Source of the DNA: an uncultured Roseovarius sp.
GTDB lineage: Bacteria > Pseudomonadota > Alphaproteobacteria > Rhodobacterales > Rhodobacteraceae
NCBI GenBank assembly: GCA_947496175.1
Contig: CANMBU010000001.1
Span: 1,116,001-1,180,000 of the forward strand
DNA length: 64,000 bases
Reading direction: 5' to 3'
The notes beneath the pieces are model-generated. The model saw only the letters and a list, made by a program, of their open reading frames with translations, was not told the DNA's origin and searched no databases. The position numbers were made by a program, and so were the translations under genes. Shown piece by piece: positions 9,034 through 16,884 of this stretch. How positions within the stretch are numbered: position 1 is the stretch's first letter; each line of letters opens with the position of its first letter.

Positions 9034-9525
9034 CTACATGTCCTGGCGTGCTATGTCGGTGATAAGAACACTGGTCACCACGTCTCCAACGAGATTCTGC
9101 GCCGTATCCGTAAGAGCTGTGCGCAGTAAATCCATGTTGCGCGCCTCGGTGAATTCACCTTTGAAGCCGCCCATGTTGGCATGGTCAAACAGGACCTGTA
9201 AAAATGCATCACGCAGCTTGGGTTCGACCGCGTAGACAGTGCTGGTCTCGCCTTCGGTAATTTCGATGCTCAGTGACATGACCACAAGAGCGTGTACCAG
9301 ATCGCCTACCACGATTGGCACAACAAACTGATTGTTGAGCTTCACATACTCCGAAGAGGCATGTTCATCGTCAATGCTTTTTGCGTCTTCTTCAACTGTT
9401 GAGGCCATCTCTTGCGTTGTTTGTTTTGAAGGTTCTTCGACAGGCACACGTAGAAAATACCCCGCCCCGCCGCCGCCGGCGAAGCCCAAAACGCCCATCA
9501 AAATCGGTACAATAAGTGCTTTCAT
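9034..9525 (-). CDS. Second FliL-like flagellar basal body-associated protein
   Basis: 163 residues: one N-terminal Gly-rich membrane segment (about 5-26, LIVPILMGVLGFAGGGGAGYF), an acidic linker, then a FliL-type periplasmic domain (YVKLNNQFVVPIV near 60 and a C-terminal TALTDTAQNLVGDVVTSVLITDIARQDM). It converges on the FliJ-like gene with only 6 bases between stops, and is the last gene of the minus-strand flgB-to-flgH block. It differs strongly from the FliL at the left edge, so it is a paralog rather than a recent duplicate. Its precise function is not known from sequence. Confidence 0.75.
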   Translation of the reverse strand: MKALIVPILMGVLGFAGGGGAGYFLRVPVEEPSKQTTQEMASTVEEDAKSIDDEHASSEYVKLNNQFVVPIVVGDLVHALVVMSLSIEITEGETSTVYAVEPKLRDAFLQVLFDHANMGGFKGEFTEARNMDLLRTALTDTAQNLVGDVVTSVLITDIARQDM

Positions 9526-9534
9526 GGCGGGGGC

Positions 9535-10263
9535 TCAGAATGGCAAAATCATATCGAGGACCTGCTGCCCGTAACGCGGTTGCTGCATGTCCGAAATCTG
9601 GCCGCGTCCGCCGTAGGAAATGCGAGCAGATGCAATTTTGTCGTAGGTGATTTCATTGCGCCGCGAGATATCCTCTGGCCGGACGTAGCCTTGAACCAGA
9701 AGTTCGCGCAGCTCAAAATTCACCCGCACTTCTTGAGATCCGCGAATCTCCAGAACGCCATTTGGAAGAACCTGTGTGACCGCAGCGGCAATGCGCAGAG
9801 TTAGCTCTTCTTGACGACTGACGGATCCATTTCCGTCGGAACGTGATGACGAATCTATATTCACAGCTTCGGCGGAACTTGCGCCTTCAGGAAGACGTGG
9901 ATCAATGCGTTGCGGGATACTCAACAGATCAGGAACGCTAAGTCGCTCCGACCCGCTTCGAGACCGGTCGGTCGAGTTGGAAATTGCAGCCTCTTCATCA
10001 ATTTCTATAACCACGGTTAGAATATCACCTTGCTTAACAGCGCGCCGGTCACCCAAAAGCGATTGCTGACCACCACTCCAAAGCGATGCATGATCAATAT
10101 CGCGCTTTGCCGTGTGCTCGTTTGTCACCAACGGCGCAGTCATCGCGCGTCGCTCAAAGGATTGCTCACTTGGGGAAAAGCTTGGCGGTTTTCCAAGATG
10201 ATCCATGCGCGCGCATCCCCCAAGAAGGATGAACACAACCAAACTTCCGGCAATGACTTTCAA
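9535..10263 (-). CDS. flgH: Flagellar L-ring lipoprotein FlgH
   Basis: FlgH forms the outer-membrane L-ring around the flagellar rod. 242 residues with a lipoprotein signal peptide whose lipobox is LLGGC (Cys16), followed by SLWSGGQQSLLGDRRAVKQGDILTV, the hallmark N-terminal domain, and VLEIRGSQEVRVNFE and GRGQISDMQQPRYGQQVLDMILPF near the end. The frame starts with TTG at 10263, with AGGAG about 9 bases upstream; no ATG would keep the signal peptide intact. It is followed by the FliL-like gene and preceded by flgA. Confidence 0.95.
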   Translation of the reverse strand: MKVIAGSLVVFILLGGCARMDHLGKPPSFSPSEQSFERRAMTAPLVTNEHTAKRDIDHASLWSGGQQSLLGDRRAVKQGDILTVVIEIDEEAAISNSTDRSRSGSERLSVPDLLSIPQRIDPRLPEGASSAEAVNIDSSSRSDGNGSVSRQEELTLRIAAAVTQVLPNGVLEIRGSQEVRVNFELRELLVQGYVRPEDISRRNEITYDKIASARISYGGRGQISDMQQPRYGQQVLDMILPF

Positions 10264-10275
10264 ACCAGATATCTC

Positions 10276-10701
10276 CTATTTCGATACAATGACTTGACCA
10301 CTTTTGCTGACACGACCAGACACTGTGCTACGCGATGACAAGTTCATGACGCGCACAAGTTCTCCCAATCCAGCACGATCCAAAGACCGACCTTCGGTTG
10401 CGATGCGCAGCCCGTTGGTTTCGTAAATCAATTCAACAACTTGATTGCGCTCTATGACCGCAGGCGCCTGTACGTCGGTCTCTCTAATTGGTCGACCGGC
10501 GTAAAGCGCTACACGCGCTTCCTGACCAACAAGACGCTCGGGATCTGCTACGCCGCCCGGAACATCCTTTTCGATGTAATCCAAGTCGCGTTCGCTCAGC
10601 ACAGTCATTGGCCGAATGGTGTGAGCTGCGACAATTGTATCCGCGCAAGCCGGGGTCGCGAGCGTAAAGGTGACCAGGGATAACGTGCGCAGAAACCTCA
10701 T
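10276..10701 (-). CDS. flgA: Flagellar P-ring assembly chaperone FlgA
   Basis: FlgA is a periplasmic chaperone for assembly of the P-ring (FlgI). 141 residues: a signal peptide (cleavage near TPACA-DT) and one SAF domain with VLSERDLDYIEKDVPGG and VGQEARVALYAGRPIRETDV, ending with a NQVVELIYETNGLRIATEG sheet. This is the short form of FlgA common in alphaproteobacteria. Its start shares one base with the flgG stop, so the two are translationally coupled. flgI itself is not in the window. Confidence 0.93.
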   Translation of the reverse strand: MRFLRTLSLVTFTLATPACADTIVAAHTIRPMTVLSERDLDYIEKDVPGGVADPERLVGQEARVALYAGRPIRETDVQAPAVIERNQVVELIYETNGLRIATEGRSLDRAGLGELVRVMNLSSRSTVSGRVSKSGQVIVSK

Positions 10702-11486
10702 CAGCGCACCTGTGTTGTCGTGCTTAACATTTGATCTGCTGCTGTAATCACCTTCGCATTGAGCTCATATCCGCGCTGTGCTTCGATCAACTCAGTGATT
10801 TCACGCACGGCATCTACTGAGCTGTCTTCCAGATACCCTTGTCGCACAGTGCCCAGCCCATCTTCTCCTGGTGTGCTGGACAAAGGAGTCCCGGAAGCTT
10901 CGGTCTCAAGAAAGAGGTTGCCGCCCGCAGCTTCCAACCCCTTCGGATTGGTAAAGCCCACCATGTTGATCTGACCTAAAAGCTGAGCTTCAGTTGCTTC
11001 CGCGAAATACGCATAAACTTCGCCAGCGGCGTTGATGGAAATGGTGCGCGCATCATCCGGGATCGTGATTTCCGGGGCGACTGGGTACCCTTCGGATGTC
11101 ACAATCAGCCCGTCGGCTGATCGTTTCATAGCCCCATCACGTGTGTAAGCCGACAGGCCTGATGGCAAGGTAACTTCAAAATACCCACTGCCTTCGATGG
11201 CAAGATCCAGGTCACCGCCGGTTCCCGACAAAGACCCTTGCGCCAATGTGATCGACACAGCTGCGGGTCGTACGCCAAGCCCAAGTTGCACGCCCGTAGG
11301 TAAAACCGTGCCATCGACTGAGTTGACAGTCCCAGCGCGCGCCAGTTGCTGGTAGTGCAGGTCTGCAAACTCTGCTCGACGAGTATTGTATCCGGTCGTC
11401 GACATATTCGCCAGGTTGTTGGAGATCGTTTCAACCCGCATCTGTTGGGCGGCCATTCCGGTCGCAGCAATCTTCAAAGCGCGCAT
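10701..11486 (-). CDS. flgG: Flagellar distal rod protein FlgG
   Basis: FlgG builds the distal rod. 261 residues with the N-terminal rod/hook motif (MRALKIAATGMAAQQMRVETISNNLANMSTTGYN), a central GDLDLAIEGSGYFEV stretch, and the C-terminal rod domain ending EITELIEAQRGYELNAKVITAADQML. Length is typical (about 260). Shares the operon with flgF upstream and flgA downstream. Confidence 0.97.
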   Translation of the reverse strand: MRALKIAATGMAAQQMRVETISNNLANMSTTGYNTRRAEFADLHYQQLARAGTVNSVDGTVLPTGVQLGLGVRPAAVSITLAQGSLSGTGGDLDLAIEGSGYFEVTLPSGLSAYTRDGAMKRSADGLIVTSEGYPVAPEITIPDDARTISINAAGEVYAYFAEATEAQLLGQINMVGFTNPKGLEAAGGNLFLETEASGTPLSSTPGEDGLGTVRQGYLEDSSVDAVREITELIEAQRGYELNAKVITAADQMLSTTTQVR

Positions 11487-11503
11487 TTGTCCATCCTTCT
11501 GGT

Positions 11504-12217
11504 TTAGCGTGTGAGAGTTTTGATGACATCGCGGATGCGGTTGTCTTCGGCGTCCAGAAAGCTCTGTCCCATTTCGTAGGCACGCTGAACTTCGATCATC
11601 CGCGTCATCTCACTGATCGGGTTTACGTTCGACCCTTCCAGAAACCCTTGCAGCAACTGAGGTGTGGCAACCGTGTCAAAAGTGCCTTCAACGCGGAACA
11701 TGACACCGCCTTCGCGGATAAGGTCATCTCGATTGTCTGGAAACACGACGCCAAGCTGCCCCAGAAGCCGCTTGCCCGCACTGATTGTACCATCCGCAGA
11801 AATACCGATATCAGCGGCATCCGGTGGAATGAAAATCGGTGCACCTCCGGTGTCTAAAACGCGATATCCATCATTCGTCACCAAATCGCCCTCTGCCGAT
11901 AGCGAGAAGGACCCCGCCCGGCTCAGCCGTTCGCCATTCGGTGTTTCAATCAGAAAGAACCCATCGCCCTGTATCGCCACATCCAACGCGGAACCGGTTT
12001 GCGTCAGTGTGCCAGTGATAAGCGATGTCTGACCGATATTCGCCGTCGCCATGGACAAGGATGGCGCGTTTTGCGTTCGCGATACATGTTCGGAAAAAAT
12101 GATGCCCTCTGCGCGGTACCCGGTGGTCGCGCTATTTGCGATGTTGTTTGCGACTGTTTGCATTTCTCGCAAAAGCCCGGCTTGGCGGTTCAATGTTGTG
12201 TATCCCGTGGCTTCCAT
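11504..12217 (-). CDS. flgF: Flagellar proximal rod protein FlgF
   Basis: FlgF is a proximal-rod subunit. 237 residues with the N-terminal QTVANNIANSATTGYRAEGI rod motif, the central SALDVAIQGDGFFLIETPNGE, and a C-terminal VNPISEMTRMIEVQRAYEMGQSFLDAEDNRI helix. It is distinguished from FlgG by its shorter length and the GDGFF variant, and by lying between flgG and fliQ. Only one base separates it from the fliQ stop. Confidence 0.94.
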   Translation of the reverse strand: MEATGYTTLNRQAGLLREMQTVANNIANSATTGYRAEGIIFSEHVSRTQNAPSLSMATANIGQTSLITGTLTQTGSALDVAIQGDGFFLIETPNGERLSRAGSFSLSAEGDLVTNDGYRVLDTGGAPIFIPPDAADIGISADGTISAGKRLLGQLGVVFPDNRDDLIREGGVMFRVEGTFDTVATPQLLQGFLEGSNVNPISEMTRMIEVQRAYEMGQSFLDAEDNRIRDVIKTLTR

Positions 12218-12218
12218 G

Positions 12219-12488
12219 TCAGCCTCCGATCATCAGCGGCACAAGGCGGTCTTGAAAAAAAGCAACCAGAGTTTGGCTCATGAATCCCATAGTCAGCCAA
12301 AACACGGCCACGATGGCCGCGAGCTTGGGTACGAATGTCAAAGTCAGTTCCTGAATCGAGGTCAGCGCCTGGAACAGACCCACAAAAAGACCAGCCACCA
12401 GCGCGACGCTCAGGATTGGAAGCGAAGTGATCACCGCTATCCACAGCCCTTGTTTTAAAGTGTCAAAGAAAACGGTTTCGTCGAGCAT
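12219..12488 (-). CDS. fliQ: Flagellar biosynthesis protein FliQ
   Basis: FliQ is the two-helix-hairpin subunit of the export gate. 89 residues with two membrane segments (about 15-40 and 50-75) and the conserved ALTSIQELTLTFVPKLAA stretch. It is placed among rod genes (fliE upstream, flgF downstream), away from fliR and flhA, which is common in this lineage. Confidence 0.95.
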   Translation of the reverse strand: MLDETVFFDTLKQGLWIAVITSLPILSVALVAGLFVGLFQALTSIQELTLTFVPKLAAIVAVFWLTMGFMSQTLVAFFQDRLVPLMIGG

Positions 12489-12492
12489 TCAA

Positions 12493-12783
12493 TTACACCG
12501 GCATCCGCAGGATTTCCTGATAGGCTTCGACCACCTTGTCCCGAACGGTAACGGCCGTTTCCACAGCCAGTTCTGTTTGTGCCAGTGCCTGAACCATTGC
12601 ATGAGGATCAGCTTCACCCACCATTGCGGCAGTTGCCATCGCCTCACCTTCTTGTAACGTGGCTGCAAAATCGCGCGCCAGGTTGAGCGCCGCATCGCTA
12701 GGTTGATTTTGGTCAGCCCGAGGGGCGGTGGCGGAACGCGCAGATGCATAACTATGCACCGCGTTAACTGGGTTCATGTCCAT
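12493..12783 (-). CDS. fliE: Flagellar hook-basal body complex protein FliE
   Basis: FliE is the adaptor between the MS-ring/export gate and the rod. 96 residues, with the typical C-terminal motif MVQALAQTELAVETAVTVRDKVVEAYQEILRMPV. It starts with Met-Asp-Met-Asn, so a start two codons later is possible. Four bases separate it from fliQ. Confidence 0.95.
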   Translation of the reverse strand: MDMNPVNAVHSYASARSATAPRADQNQPSDAALNLARDFAATLQEGEAMATAAMVGEADPHAMVQALAQTELAVETAVTVRDKVVEAYQEILRMPV

Positions 12784-12804
12784 TCTGGACTCCTTTCGTA
12801 GAAG

Positions 12805-13194
12805 TTATCGCCGTAAAAGGTCGAGTAGGCTCGATGACATCTGTCGAGCTTGATCAAACAGCTTCAGATTGGCCTCATAACTGCGTTGCGCCTCTCTCGC
12901 GTCTGCCAGCTCGATTACAAGACTCACGTTGGAACCTTGGTAGTGACCCGTCGCATCAGCAAGCGGATGGCTAGGATCAAAAATCTGTTGCAATTCAGTC
13001 TTTGCTAGGCTCACCGGGCCGGCAGCAACGCCTCCACTCTGTTGCCCGCGGCGCACGGTTTCAAAGGAAACGGCTTTGCGCCTGTAGCCGGGTGTGTCCA
13101 CGTTTGCGATGTTTTCAGAAACGTGACGAAGCCGCTGGCTTTGTGCCTGCAATGCGCTGCTTGAAACCGAAAGAGATTTGCTGAAGTCTGTCAT
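12805..13194 (-). CDS. flgC: Flagellar proximal rod protein FlgC
   Basis: FlgC is a proximal-rod subunit. 129 residues: N-terminal SALQAQSQRLRHVSENIANVDTPGYRRK (rod motif) and C-terminal ELADAREAQRSYEANLKLFDQARQM. The frame stays open six codons upstream to a TTG inside flgB, but ATG 13194 gives the standard N-terminus (MTDFSKSL) and has a GGGG-containing site upstream. At 129 residues it is slightly shorter than the enterobacterial protein. Confidence 0.94.
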   Translation of the reverse strand: MTDFSKSLSVSSSALQAQSQRLRHVSENIANVDTPGYRRKAVSFETVRRGQQSGGVAAGPVSLAKTELQQIFDPSHPLADATGHYQGSNVSLVIELADAREAQRSYEANLKLFDQARQMSSSLLDLLRR

Positions 13195-13208
13195 CCGTGC
13201 CCCGTGAC

Positions 13209-13595
13209 TCAACGACCCAAAGATGTGCGCAGCATGGTCATCGCAGACTTGTAAACGGCGATCGCGCGGTCATGCTGACGTTTGACATCCACGGCATGAA
13301 GCATTTCCGTCTCAACAGAGACGCCATTGCCATTGGGATCTGTAGAAACGCCTGAGCGTTTAACGGCAACAAATGACATCGGTGCCATGTTGCCATGCAT
13401 ATGAGACCCACGAGTCGCCTTGAAGGCAAATTCGGGTTCGCCTGAACGGACATGTGTTTGGAAAGCGGGGATGTCTTTTGCGGCATATCCCGGAGTGTCT
13501 GCGTTTGCCATATTCTGCGCGATCACGGATTGCCGTGCGCCCGCATGCATGGCGGATGCCTGTGCGGTACGGAATATTTCCAAATTTTTAAACAT
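13209..13595 (-). CDS. flgB: Flagellar proximal rod protein FlgB
   Basis: FlgB is the first rod subunit on the MS-ring side. 128 residues with ARQSVIAQNMANADTPGYAAKDIPAF at the N-terminus and VDVKRQHDRAIAVYKSAMTMLRTSLGR at the C-terminus. It is the first gene of the minus-strand flgB-flgC-fliE-fliQ-flgF-flgG-flgA-flgH block and is divergent from fliI. The intervening bases carry a CTTAACCC sequence (13627-13634), which resembles half of a CtrA site (TTAA half-site); this is only suggestive. Confidence 0.95.
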   Translation of the reverse strand: MFKNLEIFRTAQASAMHAGARQSVIAQNMANADTPGYAAKDIPAFQTHVRSGEPEFAFKATRGSHMHGNMAPMSFVAVKRSGVSTDPNGNGVSVETEMLHAVDVKRQHDRAIAVYKSAMTMLRTSLGR

Positions 13596-13679
13596 TAGGG
13601 ATTCTCCCGTGCTGCCTCAATCAAGGCTTAACCCTGATTCCTTTAGAAATTGTTTTCAGAAAATCATTTGGAGACTCTG

Positions 13680-15065
13680 ATGAGCATGACGGAACTACAC
13701 GCGCTCAAGAACGAAATATCGACGTTGGACTTGGTTCGATCTGTCGGCCGCGTGTCATCTGTGGACGGAACGATGGTTCGAGTGTCCGGCCTTTCAGGTG
13801 TTGCGCGATTGGGGGATCGTGTGCGCATTGTTTCCGCCGACGGTCAAAATGTGTCCGGAGAGATCATACGTCTTGTCGAGGGTGAAGCGTCTGTGTTGCC
13901 TGACGAAGCGCCAGTTGGAATTTCCCTGCGAGACCGCGTTGTCCTTGGGCGCCCTGGGCAGATTTCTCCAAGCAATAGCTGGATCGGCCGCATTCTTGAT
14001 CCCTTCGGCCGGGCATTGGACGGAAAGCCTCTTATGAAAGGGTCGTATGCCAGACGTTTGCAATCGCCTCCACCGATGCCGTCCCAAAGACGTGCTTTGG
14101 GTACTCGACTGGAAACAGGTATGGCTGTTTTCAACACGCTGTTGCCAATCGTTCGGGGTCAGCGCATTGGCCTCTTTGCGGGATCGGGTGTGGGCAAGTC
14201 ACAGCTTTTGGCCACGTTAGGGCAAAACATGGCGGCCGATGTGGTTGTGTTCGCGCTCATTGGCGAACGTGGGAGAGAGCTATTGGATTTTGCCAAGAAT
14301 GGCCTTGGTCCCAACGGGATGAAGCGTTCTGTCATCATCGCAGCCACATCAGATCAATCACCGCTTCTGCGGCGGCAATGCGCTTGGGCAGCGATGTGCG
14401 TGGCTGAGCATTTTCGTGATCAGGGCAAACATGTTTTGCTCTTGGCGGACTCGATGACGCGGTTTGCAGAAGCCCATCGTGAAGTTGCGGTGGCTGCAGG
14501 CGAGCTTCCAGCTTTGCGCGGTTTTCCGGCCTCTACGGCACATATGCTCATGTCGCTCTGCGAACGCGCTGGACCAGGTGAAATGGAGCAGGGCGATATT
14601 ACTGCGGTTTTCAGCGTGCTGGTCGCCGGTTCGGATATGGAAGAACCAATTTCCGACATTCTGCGCGGGGTGCTCGATGGCCACGTCGTGATGGATCGTC
14701 AAATAGCAGAGCGCGGTCGCTATCCAGCGATTGAGCTCCTGAGATCCGTGTCACGCAGCTTGCCTTCAGCGGCCAGTGACAGCGAAAACGCCTTGATTAT
14801 GCAGGCGCGAAATCTCCTCGGCAGCTATCAGGCTTCTGAAACGATGATCCGAGCAGGGCTCTATGCAGAGGGCAGTGATCCTCAACTTGATCAGGCGATA
14901 CGCGCTTGGCCTGATTTGGATGCTTTTCTGGCGGAGCCAGAAGCACAAAACACGCAACATAGTTTCGACCGGCTTGCTTTGATCCTCAGACGTGCAACAC
15001 AGTCGCAAGCTGGTGGGTCAGCAACCAAATCACCAAACACAATTCAAGTGAGGGCAAAGAGCTAA
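13680..15065 (+). CDS. fliI: Flagellum-specific ATP synthase FliI
   Basis: FliI is the hexameric ATPase that powers and prepares export substrates. 461 residues with the Walker A motif GSGVGKS at 168-174, the Walker B region DQGKHVLLLADSMTRFAEA, and the family stretch RGFPASTAHMLMSLCERAG. ATG 13680 follows TTGGAGA; an in-frame ATG two codons later is possible, and an upstream extension to 13650 lacks a ribosome site. It is divergent from flgB and converges on the DUF1217 gene. Confidence 0.95.
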   Translation: MSMTELHALKNEISTLDLVRSVGRVSSVDGTMVRVSGLSGVARLGDRVRIVSADGQNVSGEIIRLVEGEASVLPDEAPVGISLRDRVVLGRPGQISPSNSWIGRILDPFGRALDGKPLMKGSYARRLQSPPPMPSQRRALGTRLETGMAVFNTLLPIVRGQRIGLFAGSGVGKSQLLATLGQNMAADVVVFALIGERGRELLDFAKNGLGPNGMKRSVIIAATSDQSPLLRRQCAWAAMCVAEHFRDQGKHVLLLADSMTRFAEAHREVAVAAGELPALRGFPASTAHMLMSLCERAGPGEMEQGDITAVFSVLVAGSDMEEPISDILRGVLDGHVVMDRQIAERGRYPAIELLRSVSRSLPSAASDSENALIMQARNLLGSYQASETMIRAGLYAEGSDPQLDQAIRAWPDLDAFLAEPEAQNTQHSFDRLALILRRATQSQAGGSATKSPNTIQVRAKS

Positions 15066-15237
15066 CACGACTTGCCGGTGCTCATGGAAAACATCTTTGG
15101 GGTTGAATAAGGCAACAGTCCTCGAAACAAGAGCGAATGAGAAACGAAGACGCCCAGTACCAAAAGCATTGAGACTAAGTGCGTACGAAGACAGCTGTTG
15201 TGGACTGGGACGGATGTGAAACCAAGCGCTCGGTGAA

Positions 15238-16023
15238 TTAAGCTTGAAGCAGGCTGAGCGCGATGGACACTGAAGATTGTATCGTTGCGCTCTGGATTTG
15301 ATCTCGAACCAGAAAACTGTGCAATACGGCTTCCCGTGTTTCGGTATCCGCCAAGGCATCCAAAGACTCTAGACCCAAGGTGCGCTGAGACTTTTCTTTA
15401 AAAACCTCCAATTGGCGATCGATGTCCAGTTGGGCAAATCCGGATGGCAGGCCAAGCGCAGTTTCAAATACTGTGCGAAGCGGAGGCGTCCCGAGGATCT
15501 GAAACCAACGGGCATCTTCAGATGAAGACGAATTCGCGATCTCAAATAACTCACGATCTGCATTGAGTGCCAGTCGCATGCTTTCGTTTCTCTCGCCGAC
15601 GGCCACCTCGAATTCTCGCGTTCGAAACAGGCTTGTTATCTCGCGGCCAAAGCCCGTTTCAATTGTCCTGAGCGTCTCTGCTTCGCCAAACCCGAAGGCT
15701 TCAGAAAGTTGGGCGTATCTGTCGTCCGCGAGCCGATTGGCTAGAGCATCGCTATCCTGTGTACCTTCTTCGAGGACGGTTTTTATCAGGTACCGGTTGT
15801 CAATATCGTCCTGAAGACCAAAGGCGCCAAGCGCCACGCGCAGCAATCGCCTATCACCAACCAGATCTTCTGGCGTGTGAATGGTGGCGATCGTTTTCTC
15901 AAAGTAGTCTGTGTCTCGCACGATCTCGGGAGATTTTTCGAACGCGTTCGTCTGGCTTTCGAGGGTATTTTGCAAAAACACCCAACCGCTGACGCCCGAA
16001 AAAGGGACAACTGGTTGAAACAC
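15238..16023 (-). CDS. DUF1217 domain flagellar protein
   Basis: 261 residues with the family N-terminus FQPVVPFSGVSGWVFLQNTLE and repeated helical segments such as DRRLLRVALGAFGLQDD and LIKTVLEEGTQDSDALANRL, as in DUF1217 proteins found in rhodobacterial and rhizobial flagellar clusters. The start is GTG 16023, overlapping the flbT stop (TAGTG); the frame is open 66 bases further into flbT, but those residues do not belong to the family. Its role is not established. Secreted hook/filament-associated proteins have been suggested for the family. Confidence 0.82.
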   Translation of the reverse strand: MFQPVVPFSGVSGWVFLQNTLESQTNAFEKSPEIVRDTDYFEKTIATIHTPEDLVGDRRLLRVALGAFGLQDDIDNRYLIKTVLEEGTQDSDALANRLADDRYAQLSEAFGFGEAETLRTIETGFGREITSLFRTREFEVAVGERNESMRLALNADRELFEIANSSSSEDARWFQILGTPPLRTVFETALGLPSGFAQLDIDRQLEVFKEKSQRTLGLESLDALADTETREAVLHSFLVRDQIQSATIQSSVSIALSLLQA

Positions 16024-16427
16024 TAGGCTGCGCCCCGCGCCAGAAGTTGCTTTTCGCGCGGCAAGAGCATGCGCAAGGCCTTCAGGCATTGATAGTGATG
16101 ATCTTCCAAAAGCGCCTCTGTGGCACGTGTCAGCCAGGTTCGGCTCTCAGAGTCTAAAAACACCTGGCTCAACTCTTCGATTCTCCGCATCAACGACAGG
16201 CGCGTGTCCGCAGCATTGCTGTCGCCGCTCAGCACCAGTTGCACCGCGTAGCAAACGCGTCGGACCGGGGTTGTGGCTGCGTCTGGATGAATTGCATCCT
16301 TGAGACGAAGAATATTTGCGTTCGGTGTCAAAATCGACAAACGTGATCTTCGGTCGCCGTTCTCAACAACGGCCCCGTTCACCAGAACACGTTCCTTTGG
16401 GCCAAGCTTTAGGACCAGTCCAGTCAT
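16023..16427 (-). CDS. flbT: Flagellar biosynthesis repressor FlbT
   Basis: FlbT regulates flagellin synthesis post-transcriptionally; in Caulobacter it acts on the 5' untranslated region of flagellin mRNA. 134 residues with LVLKLGPKERVLVNGAVVENGDRRSRL at the N-terminus and VRRVCYAVQLVLSGD in the middle, the usual FlbT pattern. It overlaps flaF by 3 bases (start ATG in the flaF stop) and the DUF1217 start by one base. Its probable target, flagellin, lies immediately upstream at 16885-18195. Confidence 0.94.
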   Translation of the reverse strand: MTGLVLKLGPKERVLVNGAVVENGDRRSRLSILTPNANILRLKDAIHPDAATTPVRRVCYAVQLVLSGDSNAADTRLSLMRRIEELSQVFLDSESRTWLTRATEALLEDHHYQCLKALRMLLPREKQLLARGAA

Positions 16428-16801
16428 GATGTTTGTCCTCCGCTGCGCAACCCGCGCATGATCGCAGTGTTGATCTCGATCAGCGGTTCGACAGTTTCTG
16501 TCTGCTTTAAAACCTGTGTACTGTGTTGGCGCGTGAACTCTGAAAGATAAAAGATCCTCGCGCGCAACTCTGGCGACAAGGCGTTTGACGTGCTGGCAAC
16601 ATCACTGGCCAGCAAAGTCCACAAACGGCGGTTATCGTGCAAGGCCGCAGCAAGTTCCCTAAATCCTTTTTTTCCAAGGGAAGAGGCCTGCTTTAGCCGA
16701 CTTGTGATGCGGGCGAAGGCATCGAATTCCGTTTCCTTGTGGGTTTTGACCGATTGAGTTTGGTCGCGATACGCGTTTTGCGCATATAAGGTGGCGTTCA
16801 C
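16424..16801 (-). CDS. flaF: Flagellar biosynthesis regulator FlaF
   Basis: FlaF acts with FlbT; in Caulobacter it is needed for flagellin translation and secretion. 125 residues with the start NATLYAQNAYRD and the family stretches ALHDNRRLWTLLASDVA and LSPELRARIFYLSEFTRQHS. The start codon is GTG 16801, with GGAAGGA about 6 bases upstream. It lies between flagellin and flbT, the normal order in Rhodobacteraceae. Confidence 0.93.
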   Translation of the reverse strand: MNATLYAQNAYRDQTQSVKTHKETEFDAFARITSRLKQASSLGKKGFRELAAALHDNRRLWTLLASDVASTSNALSPELRARIFYLSEFTRQHSTQVLKQTETVEPLIEINTAIMRGLRSGGQTS

Positions 16802-16851
16802 AGCTCGTCCTTCCGCAGGAAATAATCTTGATAGGGTTTTGTTGTTAGAGG

Positions 16852-16878
16852 GATGGGGCGCCAGGATGGCGCCCCATC
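16852..16878 (-). terminator. Hairpin terminator after the flagellin gene
   Basis: An 11-base perfect stem, GATGGGGCGCC and GGCGCCCCATC, with a 5-base loop begins 7 bases after the flagellin stop. The stem is GC-rich and stable; no long T-run follows on the minus strand, so it may also act as a 3' stabiliser of flagellin mRNA. It separates fliC from flaF. Confidence 0.7.
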
Positions 16879-16884
16879 GTTGTA

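Noticed and set aside
16023..16089. Longer N-terminus for the DUF1217 protein
   Set aside because: The extra 22 residues overlap flbT and do not resemble the family; GTG 16023 gives the family N-terminus.
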